A stretch of 61,126 nt of DNA from Pseudomonadota bacterium (lineage in GTDB: Bacteria > Pseudomonadota > Gammaproteobacteria > Acidiferrobacterales > UBA6901), in assembly GCA_021785795.1 (NCBI GenBank), contig JAJYEK010000007.1, positions 1-61,126 on the forward strand. The letters are read 5' to 3'. This document shows, in pieces, positions 26,035 through 35,535 of this stretch. Both the position numbers and the translations under genes were made by a program. Position 1 is the stretch's first letter; each line of letters starts with the position of its first letter. The notes below the pieces were generated by a model. The model was given only the letters and a program-made list of their open reading frames with translations. It ran no database searches and was not told the origin of the DNA.

Positions 26035-27165
26035 TCATCCGCCTTGCAACCGCGAACCGCAGCCGTGCTCCGTCTTCGCAGCTGGCGCCCTTTGCGTTAC
26101 GAGGGTCAGCACCTTGTCGGCAATATCCGGGAGCGGCATCACGAATTGGGCCGCGTTGCGCTTCACGGCTTCGCCGGGCATGCCCCACACCACGCTGGTC
26201 TTCTGGTCTTGGGCCACAGTCTGGGCTCCGGCGTCTCGCATTTCGGCCAGGCCGCGGGCGCCGTCATCGCCCATTCCCGTCAGAATCACGCCCACGGCGT
26301 TGGCGCCCGCATTCTGGGCCACGGACCGGAACAGGACATCCACCGACGGACGATGCCGGTTCACCGGCGGCCCATCGCTCAGCGCGCAGCAATACCTGGC
26401 GCCATCACGGACCAGCAGCAAATGATGGTTTCCCGGCGCGACATAGGCATGCCCCGGCAAGACCTGTGCCCCGTCCTGAGCGATACAGACGTGCATCGCC
26501 GACATTCGGTTCAGGCGCTCCGCAAATGGTCCGCTGAACGCTTCCGGTATATGCTGGGCGATCACGATTCCCGGTCCGTCGGCCGGCAGCGCCATCAGCA
26601 CCTCTTTGATCGCCTCAGTGCCGCCGGTCGACGCACCGATGGCGACGATGCGCTCGCTTGTCCCGAATTGGCCGGCTAGGGACTTCCGCAGGACCGCTTC
26701 GGCTGTCAGCTTCGGCGGAATTGCCAGGGCATCGTTGCGGCTTGACCACGCTGCAACCACCTGCGATTTCGCCGCGATCTTGACCTTGTTGGCGATTTCC
26801 TCGGCATAGTCCTGAAACTCCTGTGCGAGACCGCTGGAGGGCTTCGTCACAAAGTCGACCGCACCAATCTCCAATGCTTCCAGCGTGACGTCTGCGCCGC
26901 GCGTTGTGAGCGACGATACCATCACCACGGGCAGAGGCCGGAGACGCATCAGGTTTTTTAGAAACGTCAGCCCGTCCATGCGCGGCATCTCGACATCAAG
27001 CGTGATTACGTCGGGATTGAGCTGTTTGATCCGGTCACGGGCAATATAGGGATCCGAGGCGGTTCCAACGACATCTATAACTGGGTCTGCCCCAAGCATG
27101 CTGCTCAGCATTTGGCGGACAAGCGCCGAATCATCGACGATCAGTACGCGAATTTTTCGTTCCAT
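26035..27165 (-). CDS. cheB2: Chemotaxis methylesterase/deamidase CheB (second system)
   Basis: 376 residues. The receiver has [14 protein letters not shown] and phosphorylation site Asp57 in [12 protein letters not shown]. The methylesterase domain shows [13 protein letters not shown] (Ser), [11 protein letters not shown] (His) and [11 protein letters not shown] (Asp), all intact. It is a distant paralogue of the CheB at 2854-3897. It lies 9 bp after cheD, in the order cheR-cheD-cheB, as in the P. aeruginosa che2 cluster. Confidence 0.95.
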   Translation of the reverse strand: MERKIRVLIVDDSALVRQMLSSMLGADPVIDVVGTASDPYIARDRIKQLNPDVITLDVEMPRMDGLTFLKNLMRLRPLPVVMVSSLTTRGADVTLEALEIGAVDFVTKPSSGLAQEFQDYAEEIANKVKIAAKSQVVAAWSSRNDALAIPPKLTAEAVLRKSLAGQFGTSERIVAIGASTGGTEAIKEVLMALPADGPGIVIAQHIPEAFSGPFAERLNRMSAMHVCIAQDGAQVLPGHAYVAPGNHHLLLVRDGARYCCALSDGPPVNRHRPSVDVLFRSVAQNAGANAVGVILTGMGDDGARGLAEMRDAGAQTVAQDQKTSVVWGMPGEAVKRNAAQFVMPLPDIADKVLTLVTQRAPAAKTEHGCGSRLQGG

Positions 27166-27174
27166 AATACCCGC

Positions 27175-27828
27175 CTAGAACAGCGTGATTTCCCCTTGCA
27201 CCGGACGATGCTCTATCTCGTCCAGATAGGCACGCTCCCGCTGCAACAGCGTGTCGTTGCGAAGCGTACGGAGTTTCTTGATCAATACGCGACCGGTGAC
27301 CGGCGAATAACAGACCTTGCGTGGGTAGACATCGCCAAAATCCTCTGCCCTAAGGCGTATTCCTTCTGTCTCCAGGTACGCACGGATGAAATCCGCGTTC
27401 CGCTTTCCGATGTCACTCATGTGCGCCAGCATGCGTCCACCCCCGAATGCCTTCACCTCCAGATTGCGCCGACTGCCTCCGTTCTTGAGAATGTCGTTAA
27501 TCAGCCGCTCCATGGCATAGTTTCCGTATCGGGTCGAGGCTCCCAGTCCGTCCGCATCCCAGCTTCCAGCGGTATTGCTGCTCATTGGCAGCATGAAGTG
27601 ATTCATGCCGCCTACGCCCACCGACGGATCCCGGATGCAGGCCGATATGCACGATCCCAAAACCGTAACTATCAACTCGTCGGTGCGCGTTACGTAATAC
27701 TCGCCAGGCAGGATCTTGGCCGCAAACTGCGCGCGCGAATTGTCCCAGTAGCGCTTTATATGTTCGAATTCGGGCAGCGCCCGAGGCATTTCGGCCGATT
27801 TGATCCGCTTGTCCTTTCCGGTAACCAT
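27175..27828 (-). CDS. cheD: Chemoreceptor glutamine deamidase CheD
   Basis: 217 residues with the CheD core: LIVTVLGSCISACIRDPSVG containing the catalytic Cys, GGMNHFMLP with the catalytic His, and VKAFGGGRML plus NADFIRAYLETEGI further on. CheD deamidates receptor glutamines and can bind CheY/CheC-type partners. The start ATG at 27828 is 3 bp after the cheR stop. No CheC is present. Confidence 0.95.
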   Translation of the reverse strand: MVTGKDKRIKSAEMPRALPEFEHIKRYWDNSRAQFAAKILPGEYYVTRTDELIVTVLGSCISACIRDPSVGVGGMNHFMLPMSSNTAGSWDADGLGASTRYGNYAMERLINDILKNGGSRRNLEVKAFGGGRMLAHMSDIGKRNADFIRAYLETEGIRLRAEDFGDVYPRKVCYSPVTGRVLIKKLRTLRNDTLLQRERAYLDEIEHRPVQGEITLF

Positions 27829-27831
27829 CGG

Positions 27832-28707
27832 TCAGCGCTTCCTGTACACGGTTCGTCCTATGAGCTGAAACCGGTCGCTGACATTGAACAGGGACTCCGA
27901 ATGCCCGATGAACAGATGTCCGTTGTCAGTCAGCGCCTCGGCGAACCGGTCAAACAGCCTTCTCTGGGTATTCTTGTCGAAATAGATCACGACGTTGCGG
28001 CAAAATATCGCGTCAAAGCGCCTTCTCATCGGCCAGTCACCCAGCAGGTTGAGCTGTCGGAAAGTAACCAAGTCCCGCAGCCCCGGCACAATCTGGACCC
28101 TTCCTTCCTGCCGCCCTTTCCCGCGCAAAAACCAGCGCTTGCGTCGTTCCTGGGCGATATTGGCCACCCGGTCCGACTCGTACACGCCGGAAACCGCACG
28201 TTCCAGCACGTTTGAGTCGATGTCGGTGGCGAGAATCTTGACCGGCAACCGGGCGATATCGGTCAGGGCTTCTCTTGCGGAAATAGCCAGGGAATAGGCC
28301 TCCTCTCCGGTGGAGCATCCTGCAGACCAGATTCGGATATCACTGCGCCCGGCGGTCGACACCAGCGCCGGAATAAGGGTCTGCGCAAGAAAGTCAAAGT
28401 GATGAGGTTCGCGGAAAAACGCCGTGAGATTGGTCGTTATCGCATTGATCAGCTCCCTAATCTCGTCTTTCCCATCATCACGCAGAATCGCACAATACTT
28501 TCCAAAGCCGTCGAGACCGAGCTGCCGCAGCCGGCGCGCCAGCCGGCCAGTAACCATATGGCGCTTGCAGTCCCCCAGCACGATGCCGGTGCGCTCTTCC
28601 ACCAGACGCTGGATAAACCGGAAGTCCTCGTCCGCAATCGATTGCCCAGCCGGACCCATGCTGCTGAACGACGAAACCGCATCGGCGCCGGACGTACCGG
28701 TTGGCAT
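27832..28707 (-). CDS. cheR: Chemoreceptor methyltransferase CheR
   Basis: 291 residues. The N-terminal helical domain (about 20-85) is followed by the SAM-binding domain with IRIWSAGCSTGEEAYSLAI and ILATDIDSNVLERA. The beta-subdomain (RRKRWFLRGKGRQEGRVQIV) and the motif FDAIFCRNVVIYFDK are present. It is the only cheR in the window, so it might serve both chemotaxis systems. The upstream receptor ends in a pentapeptide of the kind bound by the beta-subdomain. A GAAAGGGG ribosome site precedes the ATG. Confidence 0.95.
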   Translation of the reverse strand: MPTGTSGADAVSSFSSMGPAGQSIADEDFRFIQRLVEERTGIVLGDCKRHMVTGRLARRLRQLGLDGFGKYCAILRDDGKDEIRELINAITTNLTAFFREPHHFDFLAQTLIPALVSTAGRSDIRIWSAGCSTGEEAYSLAISAREALTDIARLPVKILATDIDSNVLERAVSGVYESDRVANIAQERRKRWFLRGKGRQEGRVQIVPGLRDLVTFRQLNLLGDWPMRRRFDAIFCRNVVIYFDKNTQRRLFDRFAEALTDNGHLFIGHSESLFNVSDRFQLIGRTVYRKR

Positions 28708-28725
28708 GGCTGACCCCTTTCGCAG

Positions 28726-28884
28726 CTACTGGAAGGAACACCGATCCGCGGCTTCGCCGGCCCCGCTGCAGCGACTGCGCGCGACCAGGCGCCCTGAGAC
28801 GGACACGGTCTGAGGTATCACCTGCGCCATGAGTACGGGCATTTCCTGCTGCGGCTCCGCCCTCGATGACGCGTCGACCACCAT
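28726..28884 (-). CDS. Possible small protein between the receptor gene and cheR
   Basis: An ATG at 28884 overlaps the receptor stop codon (TGATG) and opens a 52-codon frame ending in TAG 18 bp before cheR. The product has no recognised domain. It begins [18 protein letters not shown] and contains two cysteines near the end. The coupling and the fit between two genes argue for translation. The lack of any recognisable family and the GC-rich composition argue that it may be only spacer. Confidence 0.3.
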   Translation of the reverse strand: MVVDASSRAEPQQEMPVLMAQVIPQTVSVSGRLVARSRCSGAGEAADRCSFQ

Positions 28885-31709
28885 CAGAATTCCTCCCATT
28901 CGCCGTTTCCTGCTGCCGCCTTTTGGGCCACGCTGGGCGCGGCGACCGCTTTGCGCCGGCCGGAAAAAGAGGGCACCCGCACCGATGGCTTCTTCTCGGG
29001 CATTTGCTGCTCGAGCCTGTCGATGTCGATGGCAGCCGCTTCGGGGTGCCGCTCGAGCTTGAAAAACTGGACCATTTCTCCGAGACCCTTCGCTTGTTCC
29101 TCCATGGAACGGCTGGCCGCGGCCGCCTCCTCCACCAGCGCGGCATTCTGCTGCGTCATCTCGTCCATTTGCATCACCGCCTTATTTACCTGCTCTATGC
29201 CCGATGACTGCTCCTGGCTGGCCGCGGCAATTTCGGAAATGATGTCGCTCACCTTCTTGACGCTCGCGACGATGTCATCGAGCATCTTGCCGGATTCGTT
29301 TACCAGAGCCGAGCCGTCGCTCACCTTGTCGACACTGTCATTGATGAGCGCCTTGATTTCCTTTGCAGCGGTCGCGCTGCGCTGTGCAAGATTCCTTACT
29401 TCTGCGGCAACTACCGCGAACCCCCGCCCCTGCTCACCGGCCCGTGCTGCCTCCACGGCGGCATTCAGCGCCAGCAGATTCGTCTGGAAGGCAATTTCGT
29501 CGATGACGCCTATGATGTCGGCGATCTTCCGGCTGCTGCTGTTAATCTCGCCCATGGCAGAAATCGCACTGCCCACGACAGAACCTCCCTTCGCCGCCAG
29601 GTCCCGGGCCGCATTTGCCAGCTGGTTGGCCTGATGGGCATTGTCGGCATTCTGGCGTACCGTGCTTGTCAGCTCTTCCATGCTGGAGGCGGTCTCCTCA
29701 AGCGAGGAAGCCTGTTCCTCGGTACGCTGCGAAAGGTCGCTGTTCCCGCCGGCGATTTCCATTGACGCTGTACCGATAAGATCCGAAGACTCCTTGATCT
29801 TGGAAACCACCGCTGTCAGCTTTTCGACGGTGGTGTTGAAATCGTCCTTTACCTTCCGAAAGGTTCCCTGGTACTCCTTCGTGATTTTCTCCGTCAGGTC
29901 CCCATTGGCCATCGCGTTCAGGACATTCGCAACGTCGTTCATGGCTTCCGACACAGTATCCAGCAGTCGGTTAATGCCTTCGCTCAGACGTTGCGTAAAT
30001 CCGCCCGTGTTTTCCGCGACGATTCTCTTGCTGAGATCTCCGACCAGGGCGGCGGTGACGATCTGGTTGATTTCATCCTGGACCTTTAGCTCGGCCGTGA
30101 TGTCGATCCACTCTACTGCGCTGCCGAGACGTTCACCGGCTTTGTTTATCACCGGATTTGCCGCGAGATTGAAGCTGCGTTCGCCGATCTTGATTGTCGT
30201 ACGATGGGTGGTCGCGAACGTCTTGAGCATCTCCCGCTGATGCGCGGGGTTCTTGTGGAACGAGTCGATGCTGTTCCCGATCAGCTTCTCCGGGTCGAAG
30301 GACGGGAATATCTTCTTCATGTCCGCTTCGGCGTCCTTGAACATGTCGACAATCGCCTTGTTCATGTAAATGACGTTGCGGTCGTTGTCTGCGATCATGA
30401 TGTTGGTCGACGTGTTGTCCAGCGCGTTTTTGATGCGCAGCGACTCGTCCGCCACCCGCTTTGTTTCGGTCACGTCAAAGCTGAGCTTTATCTGCATCGC
30501 TTTCAGGGCATCCAAAACACGCCCCATCTCATCGTAGCGGCCGATATTGATTCGGCTGCTGTAGTTTCCCTGGGCGATCTGGCCGCAGTGCTCTATGATC
30601 TTTTTCACGCGCTCGGTGATTGACCGGATGAGAATAAACCCGGTCAGACCAGAGAGCAGCAGACCGAGGACGATGCCGATCGTCGCGGCATTGCGCGTCA
30701 CCACGTACCGGTGCTCGGCGCTCTCGTAGGATGCGCGCGCCGCCGCAAGATCAAGCTGCATGAGCCTTTCGGCGCCGGCTCTTACCAGCAGGTAGTCAGG
30801 GCTCATGACCTGGCCCGCGATTTGCTTCGCCTTGCCCACCTGTCCGGCGGCCAGCGCCGAAATCGTGGCATCGACGCCTTTCTTCGTAAACCGGGCGCGC
30901 ACCGCCGCCCATTGCCTGGCGAAGGCTTTCTCCGGCTTCGAGGTGATCGTGCGTTGATAGCTTTCCCAGGCCTTTGAGATCTTTGCGCGGTTGGCCAGAA
31001 TCTTCGCCGCTTCGGCGCGGACGACTCGCGGCTTCGGATTCATGAGCGCCTTTAGAATATGCGCGCGATTCTCGGCGATTCGATCGAGGATGAAGGCTAT
31101 CTGCCCGGTCGGCACCAGATGCTGGCGATAGATGGCGGCTATATCGTTTTTCGACTGATTCATTCCGGCAAGCCCCACCGCGCCCATCACAATCAGCAGC
31201 GCCGACAGGAAGCCGATCGTCAGGACCATCCGGACCTTCAGGGTCATTTTTCCGAAGGGGTTTAGCCACTTCCAGACAGCAGCCTTATTCAGCTTTACCT
31301 TGCCTTCGTTGATTTTCCGGTACAGCGCCTCCGCCTGCTCGATCTGCTGGCGACTGGGGCGGGTACGCACCGACAGGTACCCGGTCAGATGGCCATTTTC
31401 GTAGATCGGCGTCACATTGGCCTCGACCCAGTAGAAGTCGCCGTTCTTGCATCGGTTCTTTACAATGCCGGTCCAGGTCTTTCCGGCCTTCATGTCGTCC
31501 CACAATCCTTCGAAAGCGATCGGCGGCATGTCGGGATGACGGACGATATTGTGGTTTTTCCCGACCAGCTCCTTCTCCGAGAACCCGCTGATCTCGATGA
31601 AAGCCGGGTTCGCGTGGGTGATGATGCCCTTCATATCGGTCTTGGAGGTGATCGTGACCCCCTCCGGCACCACTACCTCGTTGTTCGTAACTGGCATGTT
31701 TATTTTCAT
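28884..31709 (-). CDS. Aer-like PAS chemoreceptor with C-terminal CheR-docking pentapeptide
   Basis: 941 residues. N-terminal PAS (about 10-120) has the Aer-type sequence [15 protein letters not shown] and [17 protein letters not shown], the class that usually binds FAD. A membrane span (about 155-180), a helical periplasmic domain of about 150 residues, a second span (335-360), HAMP (360-415) and a second PAS (about 425-540) with [16 protein letters not shown] follow. The MCP signalling domain (about 620-890) has [20 protein letters not shown] charged Pro/Lys linker ends in EWEEF, the CheR-binding pentapeptide type (GWEEF in P. aeruginosa Aer2/McpB). It is probably an aerotaxis or redox receptor for CheA2. 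Confidence 0.92.
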   Translation of the reverse strand: MKINMPVTNNEVVVPEGVTITSKTDMKGIITHANPAFIEISGFSEKELVGKNHNIVRHPDMPPIAFEGLWDDMKAGKTWTGIVKNRCKNGDFYWVEANVTPIYENGHLTGYLSVRTRPSRQQIEQAEALYRKINEGKVKLNKAAVWKWLNPFGKMTLKVRMVLTIGFLSALLIVMGAVGLAGMNQSKNDIAAIYRQHLVPTGQIAFILDRIAENRAHILKALMNPKPRVVRAEAAKILANRAKISKAWESYQRTITSKPEKAFARQWAAVRARFTKKGVDATISALAAGQVGKAKQIAGQVMSPDYLLVRAGAERLMQLDLAAARASYESAEHRYVVTRNAATIGIVLGLLLSGLTGFILIRSITERVKKIIEHCGQIAQGNYSSRINIGRYDEMGRVLDALKAMQIKLSFDVTETKRVADESLRIKNALDNTSTNIMIADNDRNVIYMNKAIVDMFKDAEADMKKIFPSFDPEKLIGNSIDSFHKNPAHQREMLKTFATTHRTTIKIGERSFNLAANPVINKAGERLGSAVEWIDITAELKVQDEINQIVTAALVGDLSKRIVAENTGGFTQRLSEGINRLLDTVSEAMNDVANVLNAMANGDLTEKITKEYQGTFRKVKDDFNTTVEKLTAVVSKIKESSDLIGTASMEIAGGNSDLSQRTEEQASSLEETASSMEELTSTVRQNADNAHQANQLANAARDLAAKGGSVVGSAISAMGEINSSSRKIADIIGVIDEIAFQTNLLALNAAVEAARAGEQGRGFAVVAAEVRNLAQRSATAAKEIKALINDSVDKVSDGSALVNESGKMLDDIVASVKKVSDIISEIAAASQEQSSGIEQVNKAVMQMDEMTQQNAALVEEAAAASRSMEEQAKGLGEMVQFFKLERHPEAAAIDIDRLEQQMPEKKPSVRVPSFSGRRKAVAAPSVAQKAAAGNGEWEEF

Positions 31710-31723
31710 GATCGGTATCCTTG

Positions 31724-32239
31724 TCAGTGACTGATTGGATCGGTCTCGGGAAGAATCGCCGTACCGAGCAGGCTCTCGACGTCCAGCAGAATCACCATGT
31801 GCGTGCCTATCGTTGCGAGCCCGTTAATGGATTCGGCGCTGAAGATCCCGCCGAGTTCGGCGGCAGGCCGGACATCGCCGGGCGACAGATTGAGCACGTC
31901 CGATACGCTGTCCACGATCAGGCCGACGACGCGGCTTGACCGATCCGTTTCGATTGACAGCACGATCACGACGGTCGTGGGACTGTAATCGGCCTTTTCT
32001 AGGTTGAACCTCATCCGCAGGTCGACGATTGGCACGATCGTGCCACGCAGGTTCAATACCCCCTGCACATAGCCGGGGGTATTGGGAATGCGCGTAACCG
32101 GGGTCCATCCGCGAATCTCCTGTACCTTAAGGATGTCGACCCCATACTCCTCGCCGGCCAGGGTGAAGGTGAGATACTGACTCCCGCCGGCGCTTGCTGT
32201 TGCCGGTTCCTGCCGGACGACGATTTCCTGTCCGCTCAT
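31724..32239 (-). CDS. cheW: Chemotaxis adaptor CheW (second system)
   Basis: 171 residues, a single CheW domain: [21 protein letters not shown], the [26 protein letters not shown] core and [12 protein letters not shown]. It couples the receptors to CheA2. It is placed 9 bp after cheA and 14 bp before the receptor gene. The track of overlaps and short gaps from 34984 to 24482 suggests one operon. Confidence 0.95.
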   Translation of the reverse strand: MSGQEIVVRQEPATASAGGSQYLTFTLAGEEYGVDILKVQEIRGWTPVTRIPNTPGYVQGVLNLRGTIVPIVDLRMRFNLEKADYSPTTVVIVLSIETDRSSRVVGLIVDSVSDVLNLSPGDVRPAAELGGIFSAESINGLATIGTHMVILLDVESLLGTAILPETDPISH

Positions 32240-32248
32240 CGGCTCTCC

Positions 32249-34276
32249 TTATGCTGCGTTCATGGTAGTGCTGCCAACTGCCGCCGCGCAGTCGGAAACG
32301 GCGTCCGAATCGCGGCGCGAAAGCGTGATCAGCCCTGGCACGTCCAGTATGAGCGCCACGGTACCATCCCCCAGGATCGTTGCACCGAAGATGCCATCGA
32401 CGCGATGGAAGTTGCTCTCGAGACTCTTGATAACCACCTGCTGCTGGCCAAGCAGCTCGGCAACCCGCAGACCTAGCTTGCGGCCGTCGGCCTCGATGAC
32501 CACCAGAAGATCTTCCGCCACATCGAGCTTTGCATCGCCTGAGGAAAAAAGGTCACACAGCCGGACGATGGGGATATATTCGTCGCGAAGCATGCACACC
32601 GTGCCGCGGCCAACAACAGATTTGACCATTTCCCGGCGCAGTTGAACGGACTCTACGATTGACACAAGCGGAATGATGTAAATTTCACGCCCGACCCGAA
32701 CCAGCTGCCCATCGAGTATCGCCAGGGTCAGCGGAAGACGTATGGTAAAAGTGGACCCTGTGCCTTCCTGAGATGAGACCTCTACTCTGCCGCCCAGATC
32801 TGTGATGTTCTTGCGCACGACATCCATGCCGACGCCGCGTCCGGACACATCACTCACCACGTCTGCTGTCGAGAATCCGGGAAGAAAAATCAGATCACGC
32901 ACCGCTTCATCCGATGGTTTTTCCTCACGGCCGACCAAACCGCGCTGACGCGCCTTCGCCAGAATTTTTTGGGTGTTTAGTCCGGCCCCGTCATCGCTGA
33001 CCTCGATCACGATCGATCCGCCTCTGTGATAGGCATTGAGCCGGATTTGGCCCTGTTCCGGCTTGCCGGCGGCGGTACGCACTGCGGCCGGCTCGATGCC
33101 ATGGTCGAGCGCATTGCGCACCAGATGCACCAGCGGATCTCCGATCTTCTCCATCAGCGTCTTGTCCAGCTCGGTCTGCTCTCCGGAAAATTTTAGGTCG
33201 ACCTGCTTGTCCAGCTTTTCGCTTATGTCCCGCACCATTCGAGGAAAGCGCTGAAATGCGAAGCTGATCGGCACCATCCGGATTCGCATGATGCTTTCTT
33301 GAAGTTCGCGCGTATTGCGTTCGAGCTGGGCCAGGCCGTCGACCAGCTTGCCCAGCCTGCTGATTTCGAAATCAGCCCCCAGCTGGCTTAGCATGGATTG
33401 GGTTATCACCAGTTCCCCAACCATGTTGACTAGGGCGTCTATTTTGTCCGTGGACACACGTATCGATCCGATGTCTGACGCCTGACTCCCAGTCTTTTTG
33501 GCGGCACCTGCGGCGACCATGTCCAGCTGCGCCTTGGCCGTCTCACCGGCCGCAATGGGAAGCGCCTCAATCGTGAGTTCGCAATCGCCCTCCACCCAGT
33601 CAAAAATGTCCGCAATCTGCTGGCGTGACACCTTGCCGCGCACTTCCAGACGCCACGACAGATAGGCTGTATCAGCACACAGCTCGAATAGCGAGGGGAC
33701 ATTCGTGGTTTCAGCAGTTACTGAAAGCTCGCCCAGGGTAGACAGTTCCCGGAACATCCTCACCGGATCATTGCCGCTGCGCAGCAGGTGGGGCTTCGGC
33801 TTAAACGAAATGGCCCAGCCGCTTAGGACGGCAGAATTCGCCTCTACGACGTGCTCCGTAGCGTTCGAATGTGCCCGGCCGGGGCCTGTGCCGCGCAGCT
33901 CTTCCTCGAGCATGTCCCGGATTTTGCCCACATGACCTGCATCAAATTCCCGGTGTTCCCGGGCTGCCGTCAGCATGCCACGCAGGCAGTCTACTGAGAT
34001 TAGAAGGAGGTCGACCAGCTGGCGTGTTACTGACCGCGACGCGGCGCGCATTTCGTCAAGGAGCGCTTCAATGCTGTGCGTGAAGCCGGCTGCATCCGCG
34101 AATCCGAATGTGGCACTTCCGCCCTTGATGGAGTGGGCGGCGCGGAATATCGCGTTTACTGCATCCAGATCCGGCGCCCCGCAGCTGAGCGCAATCAGAC
34201 CCGCTTCCATTGTGTCCAGGCCCTCGAAGCTTTCTTCGAAGAAGACCTGATGGAACTGTGCCATATCCACCGGCAT
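32249..34276 (-). CDS. cheA2: Chemotaxis histidine kinase CheA (second system)
   Basis: 675 residues. P1 with His48 in FRAAHSIKGGSATFG; a folded P2-like CheY-binding domain (about 155-245, FKPKPHLLRSGNDPVRMFREL to DCELTIEALP); dimerisation (270-330); kinase domain with N-box HLVRNALDHGIE, G-boxes VSDDGAGLN and GRGVGMDVVRKN; C-terminal CheW-like domain. Unlike the first CheA it has a true P2 and no EFEALLDAL motifs, so the two kinases belong to different chemotaxis classes (F7-like here). Confidence 0.95.
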   Translation of the reverse strand: MPVDMAQFHQVFFEESFEGLDTMEAGLIALSCGAPDLDAVNAIFRAAHSIKGGSATFGFADAAGFTHSIEALLDEMRAASRSVTRQLVDLLLISVDCLRGMLTAAREHREFDAGHVGKIRDMLEEELRGTGPGRAHSNATEHVVEANSAVLSGWAISFKPKPHLLRSGNDPVRMFRELSTLGELSVTAETTNVPSLFELCADTAYLSWRLEVRGKVSRQQIADIFDWVEGDCELTIEALPIAAGETAKAQLDMVAAGAAKKTGSQASDIGSIRVSTDKIDALVNMVGELVITQSMLSQLGADFEISRLGKLVDGLAQLERNTRELQESIMRIRMVPISFAFQRFPRMVRDISEKLDKQVDLKFSGEQTELDKTLMEKIGDPLVHLVRNALDHGIEPAAVRTAAGKPEQGQIRLNAYHRGGSIVIEVSDDGAGLNTQKILAKARQRGLVGREEKPSDEAVRDLIFLPGFSTADVVSDVSGRGVGMDVVRKNITDLGGRVEVSSQEGTGSTFTIRLPLTLAILDGQLVRVGREIYIIPLVSIVESVQLRREMVKSVVGRGTVCMLRDEYIPIVRLCDLFSSGDAKLDVAEDLLVVIEADGRKLGLRVAELLGQQQVVIKSLESNFHRVDGIFGATILGDGTVALILDVPGLITLSRRDSDAVSDCAAAVGSTTMNAA

Positions 34277-34282
34277 CGGCGT

Positions 34283-34645
34283 TTACCCTAAAACCTTCTT
34301 TACAGTGGCCAGCAACTGGTTCGGATCGAATGGCTTGACGAGCCAGCCGGTGGCGCCGGCAGCCTTGCCTTCCTGCTTCTTCCCATCGCCAGCCTCGGTT
34401 GTCAGTACTAGAATCGGCGTGTATTTATATTCCGGCAAGGCCCGCAATGCGCGCACCAGCGACACGCCATCCATCTGCGGCATGTTTACATCCGTCAGCA
34501 CAAGATCGACCTTTTTCGACTTCGCTGCAGCCAGCCCCGCACTGCCGTTATCCGCCTCGATGACGTTATGACCGGCCCCTTTCAGAGTGAAAGAGACCAT
34601 TTGCCGTATCGAGTTCGAATCGTCCACCGCCAGGATCGTTGCCAT
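34283..34645 (-). CDS. cheY2: Chemotaxis response regulator CheY (second system)
   Basis: 120 residues, single receiver: ILAVDDSNSIRQM, phosphorylation site Asp52 in LTDVNMPQMDG, conserved Thr in LTTEAGD and Lys in WLVKPFD. It is 6 bp upstream of cheA2. Whether it binds the motor or acts as a phosphate sink for the second kinase cannot be told from sequence. Confidence 0.94.
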   Translation of the reverse strand: MATILAVDDSNSIRQMVSFTLKGAGHNVIEADNGSAGLAAAKSKKVDLVLTDVNMPQMDGVSLVRALRALPEYKYTPILVLTTEAGDGKKQEGKAAGATGWLVKPFDPNQLLATVKKVLG

Positions 34646-34702
34646 CCCAGTTTTCCTCCAGTTCCGCAGTTGTTGCCCCTACCAAAGCCCGGATTTGAAC
34701 GC

Positions 34703-34984
34703 TCAGTGGTGCGACAAGCCAAGTTCATCGGACAACCCAAGCAGCCGACAGGCTTCCATCAATGCCGCTGACGGATGCGTACATGAGGCGGTTGCGCCGC
34801 GCTCTCTGGCGTCTTTGAACAGCGCAACCAGGAGCTGGGCCCCGGCGGTATCAATCCGCACCAGCGTATCTGTGCGCAATGTCACATTCAGCGCGTCAGC
34901 CGGCACGCACCGCACCCGGTCAAGAAACTCCCCTGCCTCGCATATCGTCAGGCTCTCGCCGCAATCGACAATGAAATCCGCCAT
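34703..34984 (-). CDS. STAS-domain protein heading the second chemotaxis operon
   Basis: 93 residues with a STAS fold: short strands (DFIVDCGESLTI), VTLRTDTLVRIDTAGAQLLVAL with the conserved Asp-Thr of the phosphorylation loop, and a helix before CTHPSAALMEACRLLGL. STAS genes head F7-type che clusters in Vibrio (cluster III), so the position is not unique, but the role is unknown. Ribosome site GGGGGTC is about 8-10 bp upstream of ATG. Confidence 0.85.
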   Translation of the reverse strand: MADFIVDCGESLTICEAGEFLDRVRCVPADALNVTLRTDTLVRIDTAGAQLLVALFKDARERGATASCTHPSAALMEACRLLGLSDELGLSHH

Positions 34985-35535
34985 TTATTTAAGACCCCCG
35001 GTCGCTTCGCCCATGCGCATTTCTGGTGCAGCATCGGCGTCCAGGCGCTCGCGATGCGCAATCATCAATTACAAGCGTTTACCCAAGCCTGTCAGCGCGC
35101 GTGCTTTAAGACGCGTCACCGGCCGGCGGATTCGGATGGTCCGTCGGCAGACTTGGAAAAAGGCGGGGTTTTGGCCTTGAGTGCGGACCGATCCGCCAGC
35201 TGGCGTATCCGTCCATACGCCGGATGCCGCAAGCTACAGGGCGACATCGGGCAAAATTCTTCCGTTTGGCGGTGCAGGCTGCGGCGCAGTCGGGGATTGG
35301 GACTGACGCAGGCCTGTCACACCATCACATCTTGCTGCAATCCATCTCCGGTCATATCGACATCGAACGCGGAAACTTGAGCCCGGTTTCGTCCGATATC
35401 GGGTCGTCAGCGGCCACCATTTCCAAATCAGATCCGGAAAACTGCCTTGGGCGAATCCGGAATCGGAAAAATACACGCCCCATCCGGGATCCGACGGACC
35501 ATCTCCATGACTGACGACAATTTGTATTAAAACGG
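34985..35535 (-). other. 551-bp intergenic region between fliJ and the second che operon
   Basis: No open frame here has recognisable protein features. Short frames on both strands are Arg/Ser/Pro-rich and look like chance. On the minus strand a sigma-28 promoter candidate lies at 35354-35380. No strong hairpin with a T-run was seen, so where fliJ transcription ends is unclear. The length is unusual for this otherwise compact cluster and marks the left boundary of the fli block. Confidence 0.6.
35354..35380 (-). promoter_or_regulatory. Candidate sigma-28 promoter of the second che operon
   Basis: On the minus strand the elements are TCAAGTTT, exactly 11 bp, then GTCGATAT. Against TAAAGTTT-N11-GCCGATAA this is 7/8 and 6/8. 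It lies about 360 nt upstream of the STAS gene, so it implies a long leader. Confidence 0.5.

Noticed and set aside
35054..35380. Plus-strand frame of 108 codons and minus-strand frame of 80 codons (35234-35476) between fliJ and the STAS gene.
   Set aside because: Composition is Cys/Arg/Ser/Pro-rich and random-looking, with no coupling to neighbours. The minus-strand one would also cover the promoter candidate.
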